Part shown: one piece after another, positions 16,799 through 23,047 of the stretch | Layout of the letters: each line of letters opens with the position of its first letter | Position numbering within the stretch: position 1 is the first letter of the stretch | Source of the DNA: Candidatus Stoquefichus massiliensis AP9 | GTDB lineage: Bacteria > Bacillota_I > Bacilli_A > Erysipelotrichales > Coprobacillaceae | Length of the DNA stretch: 37,721 nucleotides | Assembly: GCF_000455285.1 (NCBI RefSeq) | Contig: NZ_HG005284.1 | Coordinates: 390,853 to 428,573, forward strand | Direction of reading: 5' to 3' | Notes under the pieces: generated by a model | The model's input: the letters and a program-made list of their open reading frames with translations, nothing else | Database searches by the model: none | What the model was told of the DNA's origin: nothing | Translations under genes and position numbers: made by a program

Positions 16799-17521
16799 AT
16801 GCAAACATTTGAACCAATGAGAAAAACAAAAATTACAATTGATATGGAAAATAAAGAAATTTATATTAAACAAAAATCCAAAGAATTGAAAACAAGTTTG
16901 TTAAATTTAGATTATATAGAAGCCGATTTTAGTGAGGCTGGAAGTAAATTATTTATAGATATCTTATCAAATGTTTTTAAAATTTATAGTGGTAATTGGA
17001 ACGATAAACAAATTACTGAATTATTTAACATCATCTCTCCTTTTGTAAACCGTATTGAAATAGATGAAAAAAGAGAGATTTTAACAATCATTAATAAATT
17101 TCCTAACAAGACTAAACTCTTAATTCAAGAAATCAATTTTAATGAAATTGTTGACTGCTCTTTAATAGAAAACAAACAGATGTTACATTCAAGTGTAAAT
17201 AAGGAATTTATTACCAGATTACAACTTCATATTAATCTAAAATCAAATATTCAACCTATTATTATTGACTACATCGTTACTAATGCATCTCTAATTACAA
17301 AAAAAATCTATACAACAAGTAAAAAATATTTATTTCTTTATGATATGTGTCAAAGAGATTTAGCATTAATTAAAAATATTTATAACAAAGTAAACTTACC
17401 CCACACTAATCAATTAACCGATCCCTTCTCCGAATTAAAAAAATATAAAGAACTGTTAAATATGGGAATCTTATCTCAGGAAGAATTTGATAAGAAAAAG
17501 AAAGAATTGTTAAATTTATAA
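16799..17521 (+). CDS. SHOCT-domain cargo protein C (divergent family member)
   Basis: A 240-aa protein. The N-terminal ~195 residues are mixed beta/helix and resemble, more distantly, the PH-like body of the two larger family members (for example NEIVDCSLIENKQML at the place of INSYEVICDKQVI, and YDMCQRDLALIKNIYNK for IKMCDEDLAKLEIILKK). The last ~35 residues are a SHOCT domain (LKKYKELLNMGILSQEEFDK and on to the end). No signal peptide or clear membrane segment. RBS AGAGAGGAGC. SHOCT is a short oligomerisation-type tail common in membrane-associated and mobile-element proteins. Function unknown. Confidence 0.7.
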   Translation: MQTFEPMRKTKITIDMENKEIYIKQKSKELKTSLLNLDYIEADFSEAGSKLFIDILSNVFKIYSGNWNDKQITELFNIISPFVNRIEIDEKREILTIINKFPNKTKLLIQEINFNEIVDCSLIENKQMLHSSVNKEFITRLQLHINLKSNIQPIIIDYIVTNASLITKKIYTTSKKYLFLYDMCQRDLALIKNIYNKVNLPHTNQLTDPFSELKKYKELLNMGILSQEEFDKKKKELLNL

Positions 17522-17533
17522 TGAAAATACCAC

Positions 17534-17747
17534 TTTTTAAACTGGTTCAAAAGTCAAGGACAATTTATTAACAGTTTAACCATAATTAAACGAAGGTAAT
17601 AAATCATATCATTTAGTGTGATTTATTCCTTCTTTTTTAGCGTTATTGATTATATTTTAGTAGCACTAAAAGAAGTGCAAGCACTTCAAAAAAATTTATG
17701 ATGTAATTATAAATTAGTAGATGGCAGGTATGTCAAAAACATAATGG
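17534..17747. mobile_element. 214-bp insertion that splits a cassette terminator
   Basis: Elsewhere in the block the cassette terminator reads ACCAC-AGATAGTGGTG. Here ACCAC (17529-17533) and AGATAGTGGTG (17748 on) are separated by 214 bp without coding potential. The insert contains a long hairpin and a perfect GAAGTGC-AA-GCACTTC palindrome. No clear terminal inverted repeats or target duplication could be read, so it is an unclassified insertion (IS remnant or MITE-like). Together with the flanks it accounts for the 406-bp gap 17522-17927. Confidence 0.45.
17592..17638 (+). terminator. Strong hairpin with T run inside the insertion
   Basis: A 14-15-bp stem (GAAGGTAATAAATCA paired with TGATTTATTCCTTC, one bulge), a 12-base loop and TTTTTT. 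It can replace the terminator that the insertion broke. Confidence 0.65.
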
Positions 17748-17763
17748 AGATAGTGGTGTTTTA

Positions 17764-17803
17764 TATTGGTAATAACTATTCATAAAATAAATTCATCTAA
17801 ACC
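17764..17803 (-). pseudogene. Scar 2: decayed GT gene 3' end
   Basis: Minus-strand GTTTAGATGAA...GAATAGTTAT matches GTTTGGATGAA...CAATAGTTAT of the intact GT end, with small indels. It lies directly after the terminator's right arm, as at the intact locus. It is more degraded than scar 1. Confidence 0.45.
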
Positions 17804-17874
17804 TTTTTATTTTTTACTCTACAATTCTAACTTATCCAACTCACGATAGCCTATATATAAAAATATCAATCTTA

Positions 17875-17903
17875 TTGTTATTTTCATTTTAATTCGCTAT
17901 AAT
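17875..17903 (+). promoter_or_regulatory. Promoter of cassette D
   Basis: TTGTTA (17875-17880), a 17-bp spacer and TATAAT (17898-17903), then AGAAAGGACTG as RBS 8 bases before the ATG at 17928. Confidence 0.8.
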
Positions 17904-17927
17904 TTATATATAGAAAGGACTGATTTT

Positions 17928-18743
17928 ATGGAAAAAGAATTTATTGGTGTTGGCGATAAAGTTATAGTTGATGGAGACAACTTATTCATCAAGTCTAATA
18001 TTCTTAAAGAAAAATGTTATTTACCTCATATTGAATGGTTAAAATTGGATGAAGTCAATTTTCAAGGGCGTGGCATGCTACACATCTATACTGATGTTAA
18101 AAGTAAAGGTATGAATGTTGTCTTTAAGCGTAATCAATATGAAGATGCTAAAAATATGTATTTGTTTTTGCTCCCTTACATGTCTAGAATCATATTCAAT
18201 CATGAAGAAAATAAAATAACAATTTATAATAAGGGTAATGATGATCCTTTAGAAAAACCAATTAATAAAGTCAATGTTTCAAATCCATATACCTATTTAT
18301 CATTTGATGACATTAACAGTTATGAAGTTATCTGTGATAAGCAAGTCATTAACAATGATATGCTTAAGAATACTGCCTCTGGCAAGTATGTAGCTGATGG
18401 TGTTGGTGCTTTAGTTGGTGCATTATCCTCTTTAAACTCTGGTGAATATATTACTAATCTACAGATTAAGCTAAATGTGAATAATTTTGATAATCCTTGT
18501 GTCTATGTTAATTATATTACTCGTAAAATCAAGTCTGATAGTCAGATGGCTAAAGACTTAATTAAGATGTGTGATGAAGATTTAGCAAAGCTTGAAATCA
18601 TTCTCAAAAAAGATGAACCTGTAGAAAAGAAAGTCACAAATGACCCAATAGAAGAAGTCAAGAAATTAAAAGAACTTCTAGATATGGGAATCTTGTCACA
18701 GGAAGAATTTGATAAAAAAAAGAAAGAATTATTAAATCTATAA
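17928..18743 (+). CDS. PH-like/SHOCT cargo protein D
   Basis: A 271-aa protein. Residues ~1-125 are beta-rich (IEWLKLDEVNFQGRGMLHIY, FKRNQYEDAKNMY, NKITIYNKGN) and look like a bacterial PH-type domain. A second beta-rich part follows (~126-215) with YTYLSFDDINSYEVICDKQV and a Gly/Ala-rich segment GVGALVGALSSLNSGEY. The SHOCT tail (~237-271) is NDPIEEVKKLKELLDMGILS and onward. From about PYTYLSFDD to the end it is almost identical to protein E, while the first ~110 residues are only moderately similar. Own promoter and terminator. Encoded against the tail operon, so it is probably made in the uninduced cell. Function unknown; superinfection exclusion or host-envelope modification are possible for such cargo. 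Confidence 0.75.
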   Translation: MEKEFIGVGDKVIVDGDNLFIKSNILKEKCYLPHIEWLKLDEVNFQGRGMLHIYTDVKSKGMNVVFKRNQYEDAKNMYLFLLPYMSRIIFNHEENKITIYNKGNDDPLEKPINKVNVSNPYTYLSFDDINSYEVICDKQVINNDMLKNTASGKYVADGVGALVGALSSLNSGEYITNLQIKLNVNNFDNPCVYVNYITRKIKSDSQMAKDLIKMCDEDLAKLEIILKKDEPVEKKVTNDPIEEVKKLKELLDMGILSQEEFDKKKKELLNL

Positions 18744-18744
18744 T

Positions 18745-18770
18745 GAAAGCACCACAGATAGTGGTGTTTT
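18745..18770 (+). terminator. Cassette D terminator
   Basis: AAAGCACCAC-AGATA-GTGGTGTTTT, a 10-bp stem including one G-U pair followed by a T-rich tract, begins 3 bp after the stop codon of protein D. Confidence 0.8.
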
Positions 18771-18771
18771 A

Positions 18772-18811
18772 TATTGGTAATGACTATTCATAAAATAAAT
18801 TCATCTAAACC
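18772..18811 (-). pseudogene. Scar 3: decayed GT gene 3' end
   Basis: Near-identical to scar 2 because it was duplicated with the cassette leader. On the minus strand it retains the GTTTAGATGAA motif of the GT terminal codons. Confidence 0.45.
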
Positions 18812-18882
18812 TTTTTATTTTTTACCCTACAATTCTAACTTATCCAACTCACGATAGCCTATATATAAAAATATCAATCTTA

Positions 18883-18911
18883 TTGTTATTTTCATTTTAA
18901 TTCGCTATAAT
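18883..18911 (+). promoter_or_regulatory. Promoter of cassette E
   Basis: TTGTTA (18883-18888), a 17-bp spacer and TATAAT (18906-18911), identical to the cassette D promoter. Confidence 0.8.
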
Positions 18912-18935
18912 TTATATATAGAAAGGACTGATTTT

Positions 18936-19754
18936 ATGGAAAAAGAATTTATTGGTGTAAGTGGATTCAAGGCCCAACTAAAAGATAATGAGGAATTATT
19001 TGTAAAATCAAGTATTACAAAAGAAAATTTACATTTAGCACATCTCGAATGGCTTGACCTTGGAAATATAAATTTTCAAGGACGTGGTATATTTAGAATT
19101 GTCACTGATGAAGAAGTACCTTTTCAAATCATTTTCAAAAGAAATCAATATGATTCAATGAAAGAATTATATAGCATTTTACTACCTTACACTAAAAGAA
19201 TAAGTATTGATAAAGATACTAAAAAGATAACTATTTTTAACAAAGGCAATTTAGATAAAACTGTGAGACCTATGAATAAAATTAATGTTTCTCCACCATA
19301 TACTTATCTATCATTTGATGACATTAACAGTTATGAAGTTATCTGTGATAAACAAGTCATTAACAATGATATGCTTAAGAATACTGCTTCTGGTAAGTAT
19401 GTAGCTGATGGTGTTGGTGCTTTAGTTGGTGCATTATCTTCTTTAAACTCTGGTGAATATATTACTAATCTACAGATTAAGTTAAATGTGAATAATTTTG
19501 ATAATCCTTGTGTCTATGTTAATTACATTACTCGTAAAATTAAGTCTGATAGTCAGATGGCTAAGGATTTAATTAAGATGTGTGATGAAGATTTAGCAAA
19601 GCTTGAAATCATACTCAAAAAAGATGAACCTGTAGAAAGTAAAGTCTCTAATGATCCAATAGAAGAAGTCAAGAAATTAAAAGAACTTCTAGATATGGGA
19701 ATCTTGTCACAGGAAGAATTTGATAAGAAAAAGAAAGAATTATTAAACCTATAA
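18936..19754 (+). CDS. PH-like/SHOCT cargo protein E
   Basis: A 272-aa protein, tandem paralogue of protein D. It shares MEKEFIGV with it, then diverges over about 110 residues (GFKAQLKDNEELFVKSSITK, IFRIVTDEEVPFQIIFKRNQ). From PYTYLSFDDINSYEV to the end it is virtually identical, including the SHOCT tail. Its N-terminal third is closer to the broken copy B (KVQLKDNEKIFIKS, FQIVFKRNQY) than to protein D. This means the N-terminal and C-terminal parts have different histories. Own promoter and bidirectional terminator. Function unknown. Confidence 0.75.
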   Translation: MEKEFIGVSGFKAQLKDNEELFVKSSITKENLHLAHLEWLDLGNINFQGRGIFRIVTDEEVPFQIIFKRNQYDSMKELYSILLPYTKRISIDKDTKKITIFNKGNLDKTVRPMNKINVSPPYTYLSFDDINSYEVICDKQVINNDMLKNTASGKYVADGVGALVGALSSLNSGEYITNLQIKLNVNNFDNPCVYVNYITRKIKSDSQMAKDLIKMCDEDLAKLEIILKKDEPVESKVSNDPIEEVKKLKELLDMGILSQEEFDKKKKELLNL

Positions 19755-19756
19755 TG

Positions 19757-19781
19757 AAAACACCACAATTTGTGGTGTTTT
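19757..19781. terminator. Bidirectional terminator between cargo E and the GT gene
   Basis: AAAACACCACA-ATT-TGTGGTGTTTT, a perfect 11-bp stem flanked by A on the left and T on the right. It serves the cargo on the plus strand. It lies 3 bp past the GT stop codon, so it should also stop tail-operon transcription before the tape measure unless it is overridden. Confidence 0.85.
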
Positions 19782-19784
19782 ACA

Positions 19785-20186
19785 TTATTGATAACTATTG
19801 ACAAGAGAGTTCATCCAAACCTTTGCTTTGGCTTGTTCTTCTTGCATTGTTAATTTTTGTTCTTGCTCCTTTTGCTTGCTAGTCATAGGATATGGCTTTG
19901 ATGGATATGACGATGCCCGTTGCCCAGATTTACGACAAAATACATTATACAATGATGTAGAAATAGCATCATAAATATATAATCCTTGTAACCACATATG
20001 ATTATTATGTCGATCTTCTTTAATTTCATAGGATTGTCTGTAGAACTTTGCCAGTTCTACATCTTGGAGATAGAACTCATCATAAGTCATTCCTATGGAT
20101 AAATAAAAGGGAAGAACTTCTTTAAATATTTCTGTATATGTTTTGTTGGAAAGAGAATCCTCAGTGTCTAAAAACTCGCCTTCCAA
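19785..20186 (-). CDS. Tail assembly chaperone, frameshift-encoded T part of GT
   Basis: An open frame of 133 codons (EGEFLDTEDSLSNKTYTEIF..., ending VNSYQ) lies in the -1 frame relative to the upstream G gene. Its first possible codon is a TTG without a convincing RBS. Translation most likely enters by a -1 shift on A AAA AAC at 20201-20195. That gives a 236-aa fusion: 100 residues from the G frame, then RNKLEGEFLD and the rest of this frame. GT chaperones coat the tape measure during tail assembly. The frame is helical and polar, with a Gln/Lys-rich C-terminus. Its 3' end is the sequence found decayed three times inside the cargo block. Confidence 0.8.
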   Translation of the reverse strand: MEGEFLDTEDSLSNKTYTEIFKEVLPFYLSIGMTYDEFYLQDVELAKFYRQSYEIKEDRHNNHMWLQGLYIYDAISTSLYNVFCRKSGQRASSYPSKPYPMTSKQKEQEQKLTMQEEQAKAKVWMNSLVNSYQ

Positions 20187-20494
20187 CTTATTGCGTTTTT
20201 TGAGGTGTCCTCTTCAAATAATGTATTTAATGTATCTGTTGCCATTTCTGATAACTTGTTATACATATCATTCTTATTTGTAAATAAATGGAAGATTTCT
20301 TCAACTTCCGCTTTTTTAATGCGTTTATGATGTGCATAGAATGCATATTCGAAAAGTTTTGGTAAGATTGTTACAGGTTTTTTATTCATATCTGCTAAGA
20401 CAATACCATCTGCTTCCATCTTTTCTAATGTTTTTCTTGTATACTCTAATGTATAGTTAACATCATTGTATGTAAATTGAATTGTTTTAGACAT
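20168..20494 (-). CDS. Tail assembly chaperone, G product
   Basis: A 108-aa protein (MSKTIQFTYNDVNYTLEYTR...) that resembles the small G-type tail-assembly chaperones of Firmicute siphophages. It sits between the tail tube and tape measure genes, where G/GT genes always lie. AGGAGGATGAATCA precedes the ATG. Its last ~8 codons follow a slippery heptamer, so a minor fraction of ribosomes should produce the longer GT fusion. Confidence 0.8.
   Translation of the reverse strand: MSKTIQFTYNDVNYTLEYTRKTLEKMEADGIVLADMNKKPVTILPKLFEYAFYAHHKRIKKAEVEEIFHLFTNKNDMYNKLSEMATDTLNTLFEEDTSKNAISWKASF
20195..20201 (-). promoter_or_regulatory. Slippery heptamer for -1 ribosomal frameshifting
   Basis: On the minus strand the codons TCA AAA AAC contain A AAA AAC in the correct phase. 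A slip by one base lets the ribosome continue with CGC AAT AAG TTG GAA, directly in the GT frame. The G frame ends 27 bases later. This is the classical slippery sequence at the classical position between two overlapping tail-chaperone frames. Confidence 0.85.
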
Positions 20495-20513
20495 TGATTC
20501 ATCCTCCTATCAA

Positions 20514-20993
20514 TTATTCAGCTGCCGCTGTAGATTTTGCTTCCCATGCTGGAGCATTTGTTGGTGTAATATATAAGTTTGTTTCAAGAACAGCATTCAC
20601 TGCCATAGCAGGTAATCCCATTGCACTTGGTTGTCCTGTAAAATAAACTGATTTATCTAAACCAGGATGTTTGATTTCAAACCATACATCTTTACCAGCT
20701 TCTTTAGCTGCTTTATAAGCTTCTACTAATGTGTTCCAAGCTGCTTCTAAATCAGTTGTAAAGTTAGCTAAGAAAGCTAATGCTCCACCTAAATCTTTTA
20801 ATCCTTCTACATAAGTCTTAAATTCTGTTTGACTTAAATCAGTTGTTTCTAATGTTTCTGGAGATGGATTCATCTCTGGAACACTTTTGATATTAGGGAT
20901 TTGAATATACCCTGCTGTTGGTCTTACTCCGGCAGTTGCTTCCACTGCATAATTCACTGTTACTCCTGCTGTACTCATAGCAATATTTGACAT
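20514..20993 (-). CDS. Major tail (tube) protein
   Basis: A 159-aa Ala/Thr-rich protein starting MSNIAMSTAGVTVNYAVEAT, with ETTDLSQTEFKTYVEGLKDL, which is the tail-tube pattern of siphophage/Firmicute major tail proteins. Location immediately before the G/GT chaperones and strong RBS (AAGGAGGAAAAG) fit a highly expressed structural protein. No capsid proteins accompany it. Confidence 0.85.
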   Translation of the reverse strand: MSNIAMSTAGVTVNYAVEATAGVRPTAGYIQIPNIKSVPEMNPSPETLETTDLSQTEFKTYVEGLKDLGGALAFLANFTTDLEAAWNTLVEAYKAAKEAGKDVWFEIKHPGLDKSVYFTGQPSAMGLPAMAVNAVLETNLYITPTNAPAWEAKSTAAAE

Positions 20994-21006
20994 AATCTTT
21001 TCCTCC

Positions 21007-21375
21007 TTATAGTGCAGTTTGATACTGCATCAATCTTTTTAATTCTGTTTCTTTGTCTTGTGTATCTAATCCACAATATGTTCTGATATATCCTAACTGT
21101 CTCATAGCATGATCAATATCAATCATAATCGATTTGATTTCATCCATTCCTGTTTGTGATTGAATTTCAATTTCGTATTCTTCTACATCAACTGTTCCTA
21201 AATCATTCAATGTCCGACTATCTTTGAGGACATAATTATTTGTTTGAACAAGTGATATAACAGGATAACTTGAATGATAGAATCTTAACTTTTGATTTGT
21301 TGTTTGAATTGTTTCATGCTTTTGTTTTAATACATCACCTACAAGTGTATAAACCTGTTGTTCATGATCTGTCAT
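21007..21375 (-). CDS. Tail completion/terminator-like protein
   Basis: A 122-aa protein starting MTDHEQQVYTLVGDVLKQKH, with the mixed alpha/beta pattern of tail-terminator (neck-side) proteins (LRFYHSSYPVISLVQ, DVEEYEIEIQSQTGMDEIKS, MIDIDHAMRQLGYIRTY). It directly precedes the tail tube gene, the standard place for the protein that caps the tail. AAAGGAGGTG precedes the ATG. Such a cap would be needed for a headless tail as well as for a virion. Confidence 0.65.
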   Translation of the reverse strand: MTDHEQQVYTLVGDVLKQKHETIQTTNQKLRFYHSSYPVISLVQTNNYVLKDSRTLNDLGTVDVEEYEIEIQSQTGMDEIKSIMIDIDHAMRQLGYIRTYCGLDTQDKETELKRLMQYQTAL

Positions 21376-21406
21376 TGATTAGACACCTCCTTTTATTCAA
21401 TTGTTT

Positions 21407-21545
21407 TTACATCTTTCTCTTTATGAGATGAATATCATAACCGTAGTTATCTGTTTGATGTAAGTTTTAGAATCTGCTTGGCCAATAGGATTCTCATCAA
21501 GAAGAAGTTTTTCTTTGCCCCTTTCTTGACACTACCATCTTAACA
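21407..21545 (-). pseudogene. Fragment of a lost head-tail gene
   Basis: In the 194-bp gap before the tail-completion gene, one minus-strand frame reads KLLLDENPIGQADSKTYIKQ. After a one-base shift the next frame continues NYGYDIHLIKRKM and stops at 21407. This looks like the C-terminus of a neck or minor head protein whose upstream part, together with the whole head module, has been deleted. I cannot name the family with certainty. Confidence 0.45.
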
Positions 21546-21569
21546 CTCTTATAAGGGGAATAACTAGGT

Positions 21570-22070
21570 TCAAGATAGGTCCATCTGCTGAATCATTTGT
21601 AAGTACTTTCTATTCATATCATCAAGGCTAGGTATTTGATGATAGTCGATATATTGAGAGAGTTGTAAACATATTTCTGGTAATTCTCGTTTATAAGTAC
21701 TTGTACTGATGTAATACTTGTCATTAAGGACATCTAACATTTCTTCATAACTCAAGGCTTCCATATAAACTTCTATAATGCATCTTTGACGTGTTGGTAA
21801 AAGAAATGTCATTAACATAAACTGATTAAGTTCTTGATCAAATAATTGAATCCTTTTCAGTAATAACTCTCTTCTTTGTGTATAATCATTAAATCTAACA
21901 ATTTGTGATACTGATGTTCCTTTGGTTTCATCAAAACGTGGAGAGTGTGGTGAAGGATCTTCATTATATTCTTCCAATAAATGAAATCTTTCTCTTTTTA
22001 ATGAACGTATTGCTTTAAGATATTCCTTAACTTCTTTAATAATGGTTTGTTGTTGCGCTGTATATTTCAT
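21570..22070 (-). CDS. ArpU/RinA-like late transcription activator
   Basis: A 166-aa protein. The N-terminal part is helical (MKYTAQQQTIIKEVKEYLKA...). The C-terminal sigma-70 region-4-like HTH (about 95-145) reads LLPTRQRCIIEVYMEALSYE and EMLDVLNDKYYISTSTYKRE. Members of this group switch on late genes in Firmicute phages. Here it is followed directly by the tail module, and its promoter is face to face with the repressor's. It is therefore the probable link between repressor release and tail synthesis. GAAAGGATGAG precedes the ATG. Confidence 0.75.
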   Translation of the reverse strand: MKYTAQQQTIIKEVKEYLKAIRSLKRERFHLLEEYNEDPSPHSPRFDETKGTSVSQIVRFNDYTQRRELLLKRIQLFDQELNQFMLMTFLLPTRQRCIIEVYMEALSYEEMLDVLNDKYYISTSTYKRELPEICLQLSQYIDYHQIPSLDDMNRKYLQMIQQMDLS

Positions 22071-22119
22071 ACTCTCATCCTTTCTCTAAGTTATGGTAAA
22101 TATTTCCGTTTCTATCTCA

Positions 22120-22148
22120 ATATTACTCTACGTTTTGTAGATATTCAA
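22120..22148 (-). promoter_or_regulatory. Promoter of the activator gene with a dyad in the spacer
   Basis: Minus strand TTGAAT (22148-22143), a 17-bp spacer and TAATAT (22125-22120). The spacer contains TCTAC-N5-GTAGA (22127-22141), well placed for repressor binding. Confidence 0.65.
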
Positions 22149-22156
22149 GCGTATTT

Positions 22157-22169
22157 CTAAGATTCTTAG
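22157..22169. promoter_or_regulatory. Palindrome between the divergent promoters (candidate operator)
   Basis: CTAAGA-T-TCTTAG is a perfect 6-1-6 palindrome between the two promoters. The related half site CTTAGAG occurs in both 5' leaders (22083-22089 on the minus strand and about 22211-22217 on the plus strand). It is the best candidate for the repressor operator. Confidence 0.5.
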
Positions 22170-22177
22170 AGTTTTGA

Positions 22178-22206
22178 TTGATTTTTTAAATTGAAAGGTA
22201 TAAAAT
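22178..22206 (+). promoter_or_regulatory. Promoter of the repressor gene
   Basis: TTGATT (22178-22183), a 17-bp spacer and TAAAAT (22201-22206), followed by GAGAGGTGAG as RBS. Confidence 0.6.
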
Positions 22207-22227
22207 CGGTCTTAGAGAGGTGAGTCT

Positions 22228-22596
22228 ATGTCAACACTAAGTTTAAACATTAAAAAATATCGAGAAATGAAACATTTGACACAAGATGAATTGGGTGACT
22301 TATTAGAGGTTAGCGGAAAAACAATCTCTTCATGGGAAAAAGCGAGAAGTGAACCAAAAATGGATATGATTGAAAAAATGTCAAAGATATTGAATTGTAC
22401 ACAATCACAACTTATTGGTGAAAAAGAAACTGATTTCTTTACTTCTCCTGAAGAAGCATTACAGTTTATATTAAAACAAGAAATGTTTGCTAAATTTGGT
22501 GGTTATGATTTAGAAATCATGAGTGATGAAGAAATTATTGATATGGCAAATGATATTGCTCAATTTATTAAAATGATTGCAAAGAGGCGTAAATAA
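22228..22596 (+). CDS. CI-like repressor (HTH_3/XRE)
   Basis: A 122-aa protein. An N-terminal XRE helix-turn-helix (about residues 7-60: IKKYREMKHLTQDELGDLLE and VSGKTISSWEKARSEPKMDM) is followed by a short helical domain (~70-122) with no autocleavage domain. Repressors of this size paired with an ImmA-type protease are inactivated by that protease rather than by self-cleavage, as in ICEBs1 ImmR/ImmA. It is divergent from the activator gene, with palindromes between. Confidence 0.85.
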   Translation: MSTLSLNIKKYREMKHLTQDELGDLLEVSGKTISSWEKARSEPKMDMIEKMSKILNCTQSQLIGEKETDFFTSPEEALQFILKQEMFAKFGGYDLEIMSDEEIIDMANDIAQFIKMIAKRRK

Positions 22597-22597
22597 A

Positions 22598-23047
22598 ATG
22601 AATGCAGCCTATTATGTTAATTGGGTTACAAATCAGTATCATACAAATAATGTAAGAGAACTTATTGACTATTGTAATATTTCTATTCAATACTGTGATA
22701 CACTTAATAAAGAATGTGATTCTAGCTTATTTGTTTTAAATAAACAGGCTTATATTACTTTAAAAACTGATTTGAATCCTTTATATGAAAATTTCTTACT
22801 TGCTCATGAGTTAGGACACTATATCATTCATTATGATGATCATATGTCATTTTCGTTTCTTATGAAAACCCGTAAGAATGCACTAGAAAGAGAAGCCAAT
22901 GAGTTTGCCTGTCGTCTTTTACTTAAAGATATTAATATAAAAGAAGTTGAAAATATTGAATTTATTGTACAAGAAAAAGGTATACCACTTCAAATATGGT
23001 ATACTGTTCATGAATTTATTTTTCCTTTACAAAATAACTCCTATTGA
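22598..23047 (+). CDS. ImmA/IrrE-type metallopeptidase
   Basis: A 149-aa protein with the zinc motif HELGH in LLAHELGHYIIHYDDH and a downstream Glu in REANEFACRLLL, the third zinc ligand of this family. ImmA-type enzymes cleave the partner repressor after DNA damage or another cue and so induce the element. The frame is open upstream, but the ATG at 22598, one base after the repressor stop and preceded by AGAGGCG, is the likely start. The two genes are translationally coupled. Confidence 0.88.
   Translation: MNAAYYVNWVTNQYHTNNVRELIDYCNISIQYCDTLNKECDSSLFVLNKQAYITLKTDLNPLYENFLLAHELGHYIIHYDDHMSFSFLMKTRKNALEREANEFACRLLLKDINIKEVENIEFIVQEKGIPLQIWYTVHEFIFPLQNNSY

Larger units (their letters stand above)
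17748..17950 (+). repeat. Cassette leader, copy 1 of 2 (second copy 18756-18958)
   Basis: 203 bp covering terminator right arm, GT scar, promoter, RBS and the first eight codons. It is repeated 1008 bp downstream with only two differences that I can see. Identity stops abruptly after the codons for EKEFIGV. The pair shows a recent tandem duplication of a one-gene transcription unit. Confidence 0.9.
18756..18958 (+). repeat. Cassette leader, copy 2 of 2
   Basis: Second copy of the 203-bp leader at 17748-17950. The differences seen are AATAACT/AATGACT and TACTCTA/TACCCTA. Confidence 0.9.

Noticed and set aside
15013-19784. Diversity-generating retroelement or CRISPR-like array in the repeated cargo block
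   Set aside because: There is no reverse transcriptase, no template/variable repeat pair with adenine-specific changes, and no short regularly spaced repeats. The repeats are whole transcription units.
19553-19804. Minus-strand frame opposite the end of cargo protein E
   Set aside because: It crosses the bidirectional terminator and mirrors the Lys/Glu-rich SHOCT coding region.
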